Source: Chrysoporthe austroafricana (lineage: Eukaryota > Ascomycota > Sordariomycetes > Diaporthales > Cryphonectriaceae). From it: 64,000 nucleotides of DNA. Positions 1-10,917 of the stretch are shown here, one piece after another. Every line of letters begins with the position of its first letter. Within the stretch, counting starts at the first letter, position 1. The position numbers and the translations under genes are program-made. The stretch lies in NCBI GenBank assembly GCA_001051155.2, contig JYIP02000017.1, positions 64,501-128,500 on the forward strand. Reading direction: 5' to 3'. The notes under the pieces are model-generated. The model was given only the letters and a program-made list of their open reading frames with translations, was not told where the DNA came from and made no database searches.

Positions 1-1121
1 GGGCTTGAGCTCTGCTAACCGCATGCAGTGGAACGAATGGAGGATAATTCTCTTGCTTGTGCTCGCATTCGTGTTGTTGATTCTTTTCGTCCTCCTTCAA
101 ATCTGGCAGCCGGATCAGGCCATCGTGCCGCCGAAAGTCTTCGCCCAACGCAGTATCGCCTCTGGATTCTGGGTAGCTTGCTGCGCCGGTGCGCATCAGA
201 ACTTATTTGGTGAGAGTCTCAGGCTACGAATCGGAAGACTCAGCATCTAACATTTTGCTCTCAGTCTACTATCTTCCTGTCTGGTTCCAGGCCATCCAAG
301 GCGTCTCGGCCGTCGGAAGCGGCATTCACCTCCTCGCAATGCTGCTGCCCACCATCATCGCGACTGTGCTCAGCGGCGGGCTCATCTCACGCATCGGATA
401 CTACAATCCCTTCTTAATCTTCGGCATCTGTGTCACGGCGGTCGGCAGCGGTTTGCTGACCACCCTGCAGGTAAACACCTCCACTGGCCAATGGATTGGC
501 TACCAGATTCTCTACGGCTTTGGCTTTGGCTTGTCCATGCAAGTACCCAACATGGCAGCGCAGACGGTACTGCCCCGCGAGGAGGTTGCCATCGGGATCT
601 CACTCATGTTCTTCGCGCAGACACTCTTGGGCGCTGTGTTCACCTCCGTCGGGCAGAACGTCCTCGACAACCAGCTGGTGAATCGCCTCGCAGGCGTCCC
701 GGGTATCACCCGCCAGTTAGTTGTGAAGACGGGCGCCACAAACCTATATGATCTCATCCCTCCGCAGTACCATGATATGGCGTTGCATGCATACAACAAC
801 TCGTTATGTGTATGCTTCCAGGCAGGGCTAGTTATGGCTTGTCTGGCAATCATCGGGGCGCTTACAATGGAATGGCGAAGTGTTAGGAAAAATCTACCCG
901 CCGAGAAGCCTACGGATGCTGGCATGGCTGAGGAGGCTGAAGGTGGGGATGAATCAGGCGCCGATGGGGGGGCTTACGATGATAGTATGAAGGAAGGCAC
1001 AGCGGCATCTCCATCAAACGCCACCAGCGGCATTCCGACTCAGACCAACGATCATCTAGCATCATCAGTACCTAAGGATGGAGCGGCGCAGCAGGAAGAT
1101 GTCGAGCAGACGAAGCAATAA
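1..1121 (+). CDS. MFS drug/toxin efflux transporter, C-terminal part (5' end outside window)
   Basis: This is the C-terminal part of a membrane exporter of the major facilitator superfamily (14-TMS DHA family by appearance), which would pump a small molecule out of the cell. The frame is open to the left edge, so the start is missing. Exons are about 2-209 and 265-1121; a 55-nt GT-AG intron (210-264) joins NLF to VYYLPVWFQ. Several hydrophobic helices follow, with the FG(F)GLSMQVP and PREEVAIGISLMFF segments typical of fungal toxin pumps. The last 90 residues are a hydrophilic acidic tail rich in Glu, Asp, Ser and Gln. It lies tail to tail with the AflS-like gene, so it plausibly exports the cluster product, but this is inferred from position only. 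The substrate cannot be read from sequence. Confidence 0.85.
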
Positions 1122-1552
1122 TGAAAATGGGTAATCAGAGACTCGCTTCTTTCAGTGAGGCATGTGGGTCTTTATAAGGGTATAAATTTCTATATTTTCC
1201 CGCTGTGATACCCCTTTGTAGATATAGAACATTGTTGACTACCTAGGTAAAGGCTGTGTGGCTCTTCTCTCACTCAACTTCGGTCTCGTGATGAGCACCT
1301 CTACGTTGACCTGTACATAGGATAGAGGTACTGCATGTAGATGGCCAGTTAATTCATATTCAGTTCCGGTAAGTATCCTGCTGTGCTGTAAAAGAATTTA
1401 GCTGCGGCTAGAAAATGCTTGTATGAAGGTCATGGAAATCGAGCGGCGTATGAGTAATACGCGGTGACGAGCAGGGTGATGTCCCTAATAGTACCATTCA
1501 AACAACCGAGGCATGATACACTACGCAGCTAGCCAGCTGCCTCATTACGAAA
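1122..1552. other. Intergenic, convergent 3' regions
   Basis: This stretch lies between the stop codons of the MFS gene (plus) and the AflS-like gene (minus). No coding signal or RNA gene is seen. It probably holds the 3' UTRs and polyadenylation signals of both genes. Confidence 0.6.
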
Positions 1553-3093
1553 TCAGGATGCTTCATGTCTCGTAACTAATGCTACAACCAGACCGTTCTG
1601 GGCACGGAGCTGCGTAGTCACCACCAGCTTTCCCGCCGTATTCCTCACAGTCTCAATAATACTAAGCAACTCGCTCATCTCCATCTCGCCCTCGTCAGCC
1701 AGCTGCAACAAATTAAGATCACGAGCCCTTGCTGTGGCCTCAACCTCGCTGTTAGAAATGCTGCCCGGTTCCGGTAGTAGGTGGGCCGTCAAGATGATCA
1801 TCACACCACCGGTCGCTCGCAGGATGTTCGAATACTCCCGCAGTGCCTTCTGAATTGCCGCCCCACGTGATTTATATGGTGCAGAACTGGTAATGGCAGA
1901 GAGATGGAGGATATAGACAGCTCCATCTGTTACGGTCTGCGGTGTGCCCACGACGTGAGGGGTTACCGTGATACGAGCGTCATAGGACTTAGTAGTGGAG
2001 CCGGAGCCGGAGCGGTTGTTCGGCTCGCAGCCATCGAGGTCGGCATTGAACTCTCCGTCCCAAATGTGCCTCCTCAAGGATCCGCGTAAGGTATAGGAAT
2101 GCTGCAAACTATCGATCTGCACGACCAGACGAAGGCTGGGGAATCTCTCGGCGAGACATCGGGCCGTCGACATCGAGCAGGCGCCAACCTGCAGTGAGAT
2201 GTTTAGTTCAACTCTGTGACCTGTACTGCGTCGCGTGCGATATTCTCCGCGGAAGTCTCCTTACCTCGACTACACAAGCCTCTCCAAGATTTGTCCAGTT
2301 GAGCCGCAAGATTACGTCGATAAGCTGATCTTCCTGGTGCAGGCCAGCGCCTTGGCAGAGATATGCTGCCCACTGGCGAGCAAGCTTTGAGTGATCTTTG
2401 AGGGTAGCGCTAAACGATTGGGTGGTACTTAGTGCCAGCTTATAAGCGGTATCGGAACCGGTGAGAGACGTTCCAAAGCGTGGTGTAGCTGGAGGCATAT
2501 GGAGTGCCGTAGGGGTGGCTATCTTGACCATGAAGTGAGTGGCGTCCAGCAGGGAATGGTCCTCGAGAAATCGTGACGACAAAGGCGTATGTGATACAAA
2601 GTTCGCCACTGGCTCCTGGAGAAACCCGTATGTGGCTGTCAGCCGGATCACTCGACGGAGCTGAGTCTCAGGAACGCCTGCCAAGTCGGCTAGGTCCTTG
2701 ATAGGGATGCTCGTCTCCTGCGGTACGCATGCTAGAACCTGTAGTTCCGCCAGCCACTGGAGGCAAGCGAGTATCTCGACCTGAGAACCACGTCAATGCT
2801 ACAGCTATGCTGGCACCAACCAAGAGTCAAGACGAAGACATAGAGAGTAGAGAATGGGGGATGCGAACCTGGCGGGCAAGATCATGGAGCAAGTCTGTCG
2901 GTCCGGAGACCAGTCTCTTGATTCCTGCGATACTGGCGAGGACGCTGTTCTTAGCACGTTGCAATTCTTCCCCCGCGCTCGAGTCGACAGGGGGATGAAG
3001 AGACGGATCGAGGGTATGGCCGCAGTCGATGAGGCTCTTGATCGACCTCGACAGTTGGTCGTTATAGGCTTGAAGGCCGGCTAGTACATCCAT
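1553..3093 (-). CDS. AflS/AflJ-like pathway co-activator (degenerate O-methyltransferase fold)
   Basis: This protein resembles the AflS/AflJ (MdpA-type) co-activators that bind the AflR regulator and raise expression of polyketide clusters. Three exons fit: 2869-3093, 2265-2780 and 1553-2188, with introns 2781-2868 and 2189-2264, giving 458 residues. Joining restores LARQ-VEILACLQWLAELQVLACVP, then a winged-helix-like stretch (IPIKDLADLAGVPETQLRRV, TATYGF) as at the dimerisation end of plant-type O-methyltransferases. The C-terminal half begins VGACSMSTA, where methyltransferases have their glycine-rich SAM loop; the usual DxGGG motif is absent, which fits a regulator rather than an enzyme. 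It sits divergently to the AflR-like gene, as in aflatoxin-type clusters. The alternative, an active O-methyltransferase, is less likely because of the missing SAM motif. Confidence 0.82.
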
Positions 3094-5376
3094 TTTTAAG
3101 TGGTGGGTGGCCGTATAGAGAATGCCGAAAGGTGAAACAATGCAGCAAGAGTTGGATAGTGCAGGTCAAGAATTTAACAGAGCATAAATATTCCACGTGG
3201 ACCTCGCTAACAGGAAGTCGATAACGAGACTGCGAAAAGATCCGAGACCTGCTGAGCCTCCCGATATTTGACTGATCTATACGACCACGTAGATGCAAGC
3301 ATACTTTGGAGAAGCTCTGTAACCGATATCTATATAATGCTCTATCCAGCTTGCCCTCTCTCCAAGAGCATTCTGGTTTCTCCGAGACTTGTGCGGAAAG
3401 TCCATATTGCCGAGCGAAGTTAATAAGCTTTGCATCTTGCGTTGTAAACCCTTTTGGGGGTCAAGAAAGGCAATCATGTACTTCAGTTCGGAGCTCCCGT
3501 GTGGTGTATGTGATTTGACACAATTCGATACATCCCGCTCGTGCAGATTTTGTAAGATTATCAAACATGGAAAGTTTTGGTGGTCAACACGCATTTGTCA
3601 TCTTTTCGCCGCACGTCACTTATATAGCTGAACAACCACGATATTAATGAATCATGATCAGGCAGGATCGAAATTCTTCTGTCAAAGGTAGAAAAGGTCT
3701 GGAACTCAGGAGACTGCTGATGAGCACGGTAAGTATCTGGAAGTAGAAAATATGCTGATTCATTACACGATCCTCCTTATCGTGTGCTAGCTTGTATAAT
3801 CTGCCCTGGGCAATGGCGCAGCGGCTGTACTAGCATTCACCGGCCTCCTGTACAACCAATAGATTGTGTCAGTTTTCGATAGTGACGGTGGGTCTATCTG
3901 CAAAATGCTGTGTCGCCAATACAGAATTGCGTGCTGACCACGGCGTCTGCAACGCTGTAGCTAGGAATATATACCAGAGACAAAGAGAATGCCGTATTTA
4001 GCTATACAGCATGCTATTGGCTGCCTAACGTACAGAAGATATTAGTCTTCGTCGACGTCGATGGCTTTCCGGTGTGCTTACCTGCATGACCAGGATGCAG
4101 CTGCATTGGACATCTTTGCCTTTGATTTAGGAGATCCACCCGCTCGGCATCACAGCCGGTGGAGAAGGAGTTTCCTCAGAGCATGCTCTAAAACATGACA
4201 GTAGTCGAGCCACCGCTTAGCTCGCCAGGTGAGGGTCAAGGGCCAGTGGTATTGCGTTTACGAGTGCTAAATTCAGAGTCCGAACTTGCTGGCCTTGCTG
4301 AACATAGATTCGCGGAATGATCAAATTGAGAGCAAGTCCTAGGTCCCAACGATTGCTAGAGACCTTACAGCTCTCCTTGCTCCCTTGGCTAGCAGGAAGG
4401 GTAGATTGGCGGGGCGCAGCCCGCCTATGGCGATCTGCTTTTTTTTTTCAACTGCCTACTGAGGTTCGTATCGGGATACTGCAAGTGTTCGGAACTGTGC
4501 ACTCTGCTATGGCGTTGCAGATTGGAAATCAGCCCAGCATCTTGTCACACATGCCACCTTCGAGCTGCGTATCTTCCACCCAAGCTCTCTTGCTCGTGTT
4601 GGCTCTGGACTGCCCGAAGGTCTGCCTTTGACTGGCTTGAACGAATCGGAATTGGTGCCACAAATGTGCTTGGCTCGGCTGGGTGAACCTGCTCAGAGGT
4701 ATCAGACTTGAATAAGAACTACTGCAGGTGCGATATGTCCGTCCGCTACTTTTCGGACATGTAACTTTCCGAAGATTCCGTTCCAATGGCTACGCAGGTA
4801 CTCGATGAATTTGCCTCGCAAATACCAGCCGCTTAGATGTACCGCTTCCAGCAAGGTCCCCGTCGATCCGGGCCCATTATTGTAATACAACGCTCGGAGA
4901 GGAGGGGCGGCGATCTCCAGGGTCGTTCCAAAGGGACGGTAACGATAGCAGCCCGTGGCGGGACCTGGCGGGTTGCTTGAAGTTGCTTCTGGCGTTAAGG
5001 CTCTTTGGACTGATACGTTACGCCTAGCTTGCAGCTCCTGAAAACTCCCTGGTCCCGCGCGAGAGGCTTGAGCTAGGCTTACCTGGCCTGCACACCGTGG
5101 AACGGCTGGCTGAGCGCAGCTGGAAGAGGGATGCGATATCCCCACGTGGACATTTGGAATGAAATAGGCTAAAGATCTGCACACCGTAGAGCTTCACCAC
5201 AGACAGATGGCTCGTTGCAAGACGGGATAGAAGCGTGAAAAATCATCGCTCAGTCTAAGTTCAAGTTACTCGACATAAAACAGCACCTAATCTGTGGGTT
5301 CCCGCTCATCCTGTGGTGCAGGCTTGTCTGTCTCGCAAGTCGTTACCTCTGATCCGATCCGGATCCAAGTCATGCA
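3094..5376. other. Long regulatory intergenic region between the two regulators
   Basis: These 2.3 kb separate the divergent AflS-like and AflR-like genes. Short open frames exist, the longest being 160 codons on the minus strand at 4702-5184, but none resembles a known family or has plausible splice sites. It presumably contains both promoters. It is much longer than the two core-gene divergent promoters of the same cluster (about 0.3 and 0.9 kb). A degraded gene cannot be excluded. Confidence 0.5.
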
Positions 5377-5433
5377 ATGTTAAGCTTCTACGACACGCAA
5401 ACTGGGCGACCGCCATATACACAGGGGCAAACG

Positions 5434-6855
5434 ATGACACGAAGCAGTTTGAGTAGCACAAGCTCGAAATTACGAAGCAGCTGTCACTCTTGTGCCGTTT
5501 CGAAAGTCAAGTGTCCTAAAGAAAAGCCAACATGTTCCAAATGCGAGAGTCGTGGCATTGCCTGTCAATACTTCCTCGCAAGACGCCCAGGCCGTCGAGT
5601 CGACACCAGCAAGAGCCGTTGTATAACGAGCAGTAATAGCAGCAGCATAGAGTCGACTTTCAGTACAGATCGAGTCACAGAATTTCCCACGACTTCCAAC
5701 ACGATTGTGGTCGAACAGTCTCCAACTCTGGCATGCTTCCCACCTGAGACTACGACTCCTTCGGATAGTTTTTCTCGCCGTGCGAGCTATCTTGAATCAC
5801 CTCTGAGCCTGGACATACCCAACTCACCTGGTGGAGAGAATTCATTCATCTACGGATTACCCGATGTCTTCTCCTTGCTGGAGGATCCCGGGATGATGCC
5901 CAGTCTGGCGGATTTCGGGCCCGAAGTTCCAGACATCGACTCGGCCATGCCAGTCGTCGACTACTCGTTCGGAATGCCAGTCTTAGACAGCAGCGGTGTC
6001 ATTACTACCCAAAACGACATCGGATCACTCCTCATACCAGCCGAAATCATCAGCTCCGATCTCATTTCATCAGAAACATCTTCATCTGTTGACCTTCTGA
6101 GTCCATCCTCAGGAGCATCGTCACTCGCCTCGCGGACAACGGGGTTGTCGACTGTACAATCTGGTGTGACACGTGTCACCAACGACAATACTCCTTGTGG
6201 TTGCTTCTCAAAAGCATTAGACCTCTTGAGCTCGGCATGCACGCTCACATCTTCGTCTTCGACGGCTCCAGAGGCGAGTTTTGCCTCCGTCCAGGCTGTG
6301 CTCAACGAGAACAAAAACACCATCAAAGCCGTGAGCAACCGGTTGACATGTGCCACCTGCGCCGGTGACAGCTCCCTGCTGACCATCCTCTTCATGATCG
6401 TGTTGAAAGTTCTGCAACGATACGCCTCCGCTGCGCGGATGCAAACCTCATGGGCAAGGACTACCGAAGGTAATGCGAAGGGAGCAACAAATTTGGCGGC
6501 TAGGCCAAGTCCCAGCACCAAGGATCAAAAGAAGAAACCTGACCCTGCTAGTCATGAGTCTTCGGACGACAAGGTCCGCGGGCGAACAGCTGCTCAGCTC
6601 GTGCTTAGTGAACTTCATCGCGTGCAGCGTTTGATAAATCAGCTGTCAATGAGACTAGAACCGCCGGCTAACGCGGACAGTCGGATGGTGGAATCAAAGC
6701 TGGACCTCTGGCCCGAGCAGACGGCGGTGGCAGACAGTAAGAATGTGGCGATGGCGGCTTTCTCGTCTAATACATTGGTCCAGATGGAGCGGGATGTGCG
6801 GAAAGGCCTCACTTTACTCTCTGCAGGAATCATCGATGGCCTTCAGCAGAGCTAG
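5434..6855 (+). CDS. AflR-like Zn2Cys6 transcription factor, cluster regulator
   Basis: This is a nuclear DNA-binding activator of the AflR/MdpE type, 473 residues and intronless. The N-terminal binuclear zinc cluster has the spacing C-x2-C-x6-C-x6-C-x2-C-x6-C (Cys 17, 20, 27, 34, 37, 44) and is followed by the basic linker LARRPGRR. The middle is Ser/Thr/Pro-rich. The C-terminal part has the AflR-family core with CGCFSKALDLLSSACTL and the CATCAGDSSLL segment. I prefer the ATG at 5434 because the sequence from there (MTRSSLSSTSSKLRSSCHSC) matches the family's short N-terminus; an in-frame ATG at 5377 would add 19 residues. It is divergent from the AflS-like gene, its expected partner, and adjacent to the biosynthetic genes, so it very likely controls them. 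Confidence 0.9.
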   Translation: MTRSSLSSTSSKLRSSCHSCAVSKVKCPKEKPTCSKCESRGIACQYFLARRPGRRVDTSKSRCITSSNSSSIESTFSTDRVTEFPTTSNTIVVEQSPTLACFPPETTTPSDSFSRRASYLESPLSLDIPNSPGGENSFIYGLPDVFSLLEDPGMMPSLADFGPEVPDIDSAMPVVDYSFGMPVLDSSGVITTQNDIGSLLIPAEIISSDLISSETSSSVDLLSPSSGASSLASRTTGLSTVQSGVTRVTNDNTPCGCFSKALDLLSSACTLTSSSSTAPEASFASVQAVLNENKNTIKAVSNRLTCATCAGDSSLLTILFMIVLKVLQRYASAARMQTSWARTTEGNAKGATNLAARPSPSTKDQKKKPDPASHESSDDKVRGRTAAQLVLSELHRVQRLINQLSMRLEPPANADSRMVESKLDLWPEQTAVADSKNVAMAAFSSNTLVQMERDVRKGLTLLSAGIIDGLQQS

Positions 6856-6993
6856 ACAAACAATAGCATAATAAATTCTCAGGAATAGTATTTAAGTCGG
6901 GAAACGCCCTCATAGACGATCCGTGTCTTGCATGATAATGGTCAAAATGATTAGCACATGTGAGATCTATGTCGACTCTGAAAAAGTCGGTTG

Positions 6994-7599
6994 TTAACAA
7001 TCCTTGAAGCTATCCACCTCCTCGCCATCTCTGATGAATTCCTCAATCCACCCGATTGTCAACCTGCGCAGGATCAGCTCTTGCATTCTTGACGCATAGA
7101 GCTGCTACTTACATGCTTCTCTTCGTATCGGCGAAACTCTCATGGTCCCCAAGGATGTGTTCTTTGTACCATGGGTCCTGCTTCATGCGCTTGTAGTCTT
7201 CAATACTCTTGAATACCACTTGACTGAAGCAGTCAAAATCTGCGATATTGGCCATCTGCGCGTCAAATATTTGAGACGTTAATGCCCGGGTACCACTTTG
7301 GTTGTGTATCTGAGCATGTTATTTTAGCCATGAAACTGGGGAAGATGGTGACCAAAGACAAGTCCATCGAGCAATTGAACAGTATCGAGACCAGACCAGA
7401 AAGATTTACCTACCTGAGTCCATCTCTTGATGCCATATTTGACCATCAGGCCCTTAGTCATCGGAGCCGAGATATTGACCATGTGATTACGGTAAGCTTC
7501 TTCACTCATGCCCGGCTTACGGTAGCCGCAAATTGTCAGGCAGAGATATTTATTGTTGGGCGAGTCTCTCGGCTCAGGTACCTCGGGTTCTGCAGCCAT
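6994..7599 (-). CDS. EthD-domain decarboxylase of anthraquinone pathway
   Basis: This small EthD-fold (dimeric alpha-beta barrel) protein resembles the decarboxylases that convert atrochrysone carboxylic acid or its dehydrated form toward emodin anthrone/atrochrysone. Three exons give 150 residues: 7414-7599, 7113-7309 and 6994-7063, with introns 7310-7413 and 7064-7112. The N-terminal half reads [22 protein letters not shown] and [19 protein letters not shown]. The splice continues [15 protein letters not shown], then [20 protein letters not shown] and [12 protein letters not shown]. The last exon ends [20 protein letters not shown]. It is divergent from the anthrone oxygenase across about 300 bp, so the two consecutive pathway steps probably share a promoter region. 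The exact substrate order is inferred from related emodin, agnestin and monodictyphenone-type clusters. Confidence 0.85.
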
Positions 7600-7901
7600 T
7601 ATGACCAATCACACCTGAATTAAACAGCTGCAATATCGCTGGCCTCAATTCGTGTGGAAACAGTCTCGCGAGATCCAGAAATGACGGAGAGTGAGCAGAT
7701 ATTGGGTAAATATGGTTCTTTACTTCTTCCAGCTTTCACCCGAGATTAGTTCCAGGGGACACAGGCCAGAGACAAAGTGTTGTCTCATTCACCCGAGAGA
7801 ATTCCGAGAGACAACTATAAGGCCCTTGAGCCCTGTGCGCCGAAATTGCGGATCGATCGTACTCCTTCGCCCACACGCCGAATTTACTTGACAATAACGC
7901 A
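7600..7901. promoter_or_regulatory. Divergent promoter between decarboxylase and anthrone oxygenase
   Basis: About 300 bp separate two head-to-head pathway genes. A perfect 10-bp palindrome TCTCGCGAGA lies near 7664-7675, and several GAGA/CCGAGA repeats follow (7790-7812). These are candidate regulator contacts, but I could not identify a convincing AflR-type TCG-N5-CGA site by eye. Confidence 0.45.
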
Positions 7902-8604
7902 ATGGGAATTAAAGGTGATGTAGGCCATCGTACGGAGCCACCAAGTGGGATTGGTGTGCCAGCCGCAGCTGTGGTCTCAGGATCCTTCCTATCAGGTCAG
8001 TCCGCCAAACGTGCACACATTGATCTGTCTCATAGACATCTGGATCTGACAAGTGCTTCGCTGAAGGTGCCATGATGGCTCTTTCAGCCTTCGCGATCCC
8101 TGTGTTTCTCGAAACGAACGACGATCCCCAGAGAATCCTTCAGCAATGGGAGCGCCTCTATCACTACGGCCATATCTACATGCCAGCCCTATGTGTCGCC
8201 ACATGTGGTCTTTACGGGTATGCCGCCGCGAGTAAGAGAGCCATGAACAACTCACGGTGGCATCGGTACGCGCAGGCCGCTCTCCTGACCATTTCGATGG
8301 TCCCTTTCACCTGGGTGGTCATCTCGCCAACCAACGACACTTTATTCGGGATGATAGCAAAGGGCACAACTGCGGTGGAATCGGGGGCTGTCCGGAAACT
8401 GATCATTAAGTGGGCGTGGCTGCATATCACCCGGTCTCTCTCCCCCCTGATCGGAGCGGTTCTAGGCTTTACGAGTCTCCTGCAGGAGCTCGGTATGTAG
8501 GAAAAAAATGATGTCTTAGACCTATTCATAAATTTTCAGCTGGTGACGGCGATCGTTTCCTTATATTGTGCCGTGTCGTGGGGGCGACCTATGGGAGCGT
8601 CTAA
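7902..8604 (+). CDS. DUF1772 anthrone oxygenase
   Basis: This is a small membrane protein of the DUF1772 family, which includes the HypC/MdpH-type anthrone oxidases that add oxygen to C-10 of an anthrone to give the anthraquinone. Three exons (7902-7995, 8067-8492, 8540-8604; introns 71 and 47 nt) give 194 residues. Exon 1 ends AVVSGSFLS and joins GAMMALSAFAIPVFLET, the family's first helix. Further hydrophobic segments are YMPALCVATCGLYGYAAA, ALLTISMVPFTWVV and the end of exon 2. The segment VISPTNDTLF matches the conserved family motif after the third helix. The C-terminal exon is short and ends GATYGSV. It sits between the decarboxylase and the thioesterase, which supports emodin anthrone as substrate. 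Confidence 0.87.
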
Positions 8605-9018
8605 GATCTTGTCGGATTGTGAGACATGAACGGTGAGACTGAGCAAGTATACACGAAGATAATGCGAGATATGCGAGCACGGCCGCCCTTGGCGAAAATT
8701 TTCAATAGTATGCAATTAATTATCTGACGCGCCGGAGTAGCTAATACTCCGACATCTGGATCAGCATCTCGAGGGTCCGTGTCGCCGGCCAATCTCACCG
8801 TTCTGGGATTCTACCTGATATGTCCCATCTGCATCAACACAAGATCGTTGATTTCTGCCGTAGGTCTGTTTGGTAGCCTATTATGTTGCAGACCCAGGAA
8901 AACAAGGAAAGACCTTCCGAACCGGATTCAAGAATAGATGCCTACCAATCAAAATGAATTAACAAAGCTAGACCGATGTCACAAGCGAGTAAACATCCTG
9001 ATGACTATAGCTGAAAAT
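8605..9018. other. Intergenic, convergent
   Basis: This 414-bp stretch lies between the 3' ends of the anthrone oxygenase and the thioesterase genes. Nothing beyond probable 3' UTRs is visible. Confidence 0.6.
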
Positions 9019-10056
9019 TTAACTGATGGAGAACCACTTCTTGACGCCTTCACGTAACTGGAACCCAACCATCCCGTCCTCGGCCAGCTTCCGTAGGACC
9101 TCATCGATGAAAGGCTCCAACGCCATCTTCCTCACGTCCTCAGTGATTTGAGGCCCATAAACGGCCGTCACAATGTCCTTGGTCGTGAGCCTGCTGTTTT
9201 TGATGCCACCCTCACTGGCCTGTCGCTGCAGTGCCTGCAGAACTTGCCGCTCTCGTCGCACCTTACTCGCCAGCTCACCATTGATCTTGATAGTCAGATC
9301 TGGAATCACCGCGCCATGAGCCGGGTAACCTTGGGTGCAGCTATGGGTCTGCATCTGCCGCAGTGTAGCCATCCAAACGCTCAGGTGCTCGACGGCTGCT
9401 GTACCGTGACCCAGCACATTGTCACCCGTGAACATGGCCTTTTCCTCCTCGAGAATAAAGCACATGTGATCATGTGAATGCCCCGGAGCGTGCACTGCTC
9501 GAACAGTGGCCCCTTCAACCTGGAAAACCTGGCCGTCGACGATGGCCTTCTGGGTTTTGCTCGGCGTGTGCTTGTAGATAGATTGCGAGAGGTGTGGGTA
9601 CAAGCGAATCAAGTCAGGAACCCCGCCTGTGTGGTCACCGTGCCAGTGTGTGAGGAGCACTGATGAGATTGAAAAATTCCCTTCCGATACTGTTGCCGAG
9701 ATCAAGTCTGCCCAATCTGGAATCCCCTGACCTGTGTCCAAGATGAGGCGCTCCGAGCCTGTGCCGATGATGTATGTGTTCGTCCCTTGGAGCGTGAACT
9801 GAAGCGACAAAAGAATCAGCATATCGCCATCATGCTTGACGACTTCCCTGATTCTAGTGATCGAAGTCGCGGAGATCAGAACGAATAGACTCGCCTTTCC
9901 AGGATTTTGCCCGAGGACTCGGATGACGCGCGGACTGATCTTCTCCACATCTTTGAGTTCAGGCAGAAGCGTTGTCTGGCTTTCGAGGTAATCCTCAAAA
10001 GCACAAATGTTCAGAGCCTTGTTGATTTGGCGATATCCTCCTTTTCCAGGCGCCAT
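9019..10056 (-). CDS. Metallo-beta-lactamase-type thioesterase (PKS release in trans)
   Basis: This is a Zn-dependent hydrolase of the MdpF/ACTE type that frees the polyketide (atrochrysone carboxylic acid) from a PKS lacking its own TE domain. The metal motif is THWHGDHTGG; other conserved parts are TFTLQGTNTY-like FTLQGTNTYIIG, LDTGQGIPDWADLI, APGHSHDHMCFILEEE and FTGDNVLGHGT. The N-terminus GGYRQINKALNICAFEDYL is characteristic of the family. Read straight through, the frame has 345 codons, but 32 of them (9799-9894) sit between LGQNPGK and FTLQ, where the family has no insert. That block looks like a 96-nt GC-AG intron, leaving 313 residues. It is divergent from the PKS across 0.86 kb, the usual arrangement for this enzyme pair. 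Confidence 0.9.
   Translation of the reverse strand: MAPGKGGYRQINKALNICAFEDYLESQTTLLPELKDVEKISPRVIRVLGQNPGKASLFVLISATSITRIREVVKHDGDMLILLSLQFTLQGTNTYIIGTGSERLILDTGQGIPDWADLISATVSEGNFSISSVLLTHWHGDHTGGVPDLIRLYPHLSQSIYKHTPSKTQKAIVDGQVFQVEGATVRAVHAPGHSHDHMCFILEEEKAMFTGDNVLGHGTAAVEHLSVWMATLRQMQTHSCTQGYPAHGAVIPDLTIKINGELASKVRRERQVLQALQRQASEGGIKNSRLTTKDIVTAVYGPQITEDVRKMALEPFIDEVLRKLAEDGMVGFQLREGVKKWFSIS
9799..9894 (-). other. Probable GC-AG intron inside the thioesterase gene
   Basis: On the coding strand the donor reads AAG|GCGAGT, the 3' end is CTGAT...TTCAG, and the length is 96 nt, a multiple of three without stop codons. Removing it joins PGK to FTLQGTNTY exactly as in homologues of this family as I know them. 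There is no suitable GT donor nearby. Confidence 0.72.
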
Positions 10057-10917
10057 TTTGTACCAGGTTGGTGGCTACCAGCCGTCGTCCAAGTTGTAGT
10101 AGTGAATACGACGGTCTATCGATGAATAGACGAGGTTGCCAAATTCTGTTATGATGTCCCAATTTTCTCAGACGTTGGTCGTCTGTCTGATTTAGTTGCC
10201 TACATTAGAAAAAAAAGCATGTGATGATGACTACGGATTATTTCCAAACTTCCTTGCATACACCTACAAGGTTAAGAATTAACACTTGATGCAAGTAATC
10301 CAATAGGACTTACGGCCTAACTGAAAATGTCTTGACCCGAATACATCCCGACCACGGGATAATGGCGTTTTACGGCTGATGATCCGAGCGCTGAGTCTGA
10401 CATTATTGTTTTGTAGGCCCGGGCTCAGCGCCCGGTGAATAGACTTTCCTCCGTCTTGTACCTTGGCCGACGTCGATGATAGCCGGATTGAACATGGTCT
10501 ATCTCAAGTGCTTGAGACACTGTTGAAGATCCCATTCCATGGTACCACCGACGTACTCCAAGTGACATCGCTACAACTGTCAGCAATAAGGAATGGAATG
10601 TCGGGTCATTGAGGAATGTCAAGATAAATCGATGCAATGAGATTCTTACACGATGAAATATCCGAATTCAGCCCCCGGAGGAAGGCCAGGTAAGAGGGAG
10701 CCAATTTGCCGTAGCGCAAGAGATTGTACGGATTTCTTCGTGATAGGTGAAGTAATTAGAAGCGGTAAAGATGGAGACACAGCTGGATGGAACGCAGTAT
10801 CCCACGCACTCAAAATAAGGGTCATTGGAATTCTCTTTAATTTCTCTACTTCTTCAATGATCATCTCTAGTCATAATTGCATGCCAATTTCCACTCGACG
10901 TGCTCATCATCGTGAAC
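10057..10917. promoter_or_regulatory. Divergent promoter between thioesterase and PKS
   Basis: This 0.86-kb region carries both start sites of the core enzyme pair and presumably the regulator-binding sites for coordinated expression. Only short random frames occur. No clear TATA box or AflR-type dyad could be fixed by eye. Confidence 0.55.

Noticed and set aside
4702..5184. Minus-strand 160-codon frame in the regulator gap
   Set aside because: No recognisable domain or splice partner; kept only as a remark in the intergenic entry.
7600..10917. Search for AflR-type TCG-N5-CGA sites in the divergent promoters
   Set aside because: No convincing copy was found by eye; a motif scan would be needed.
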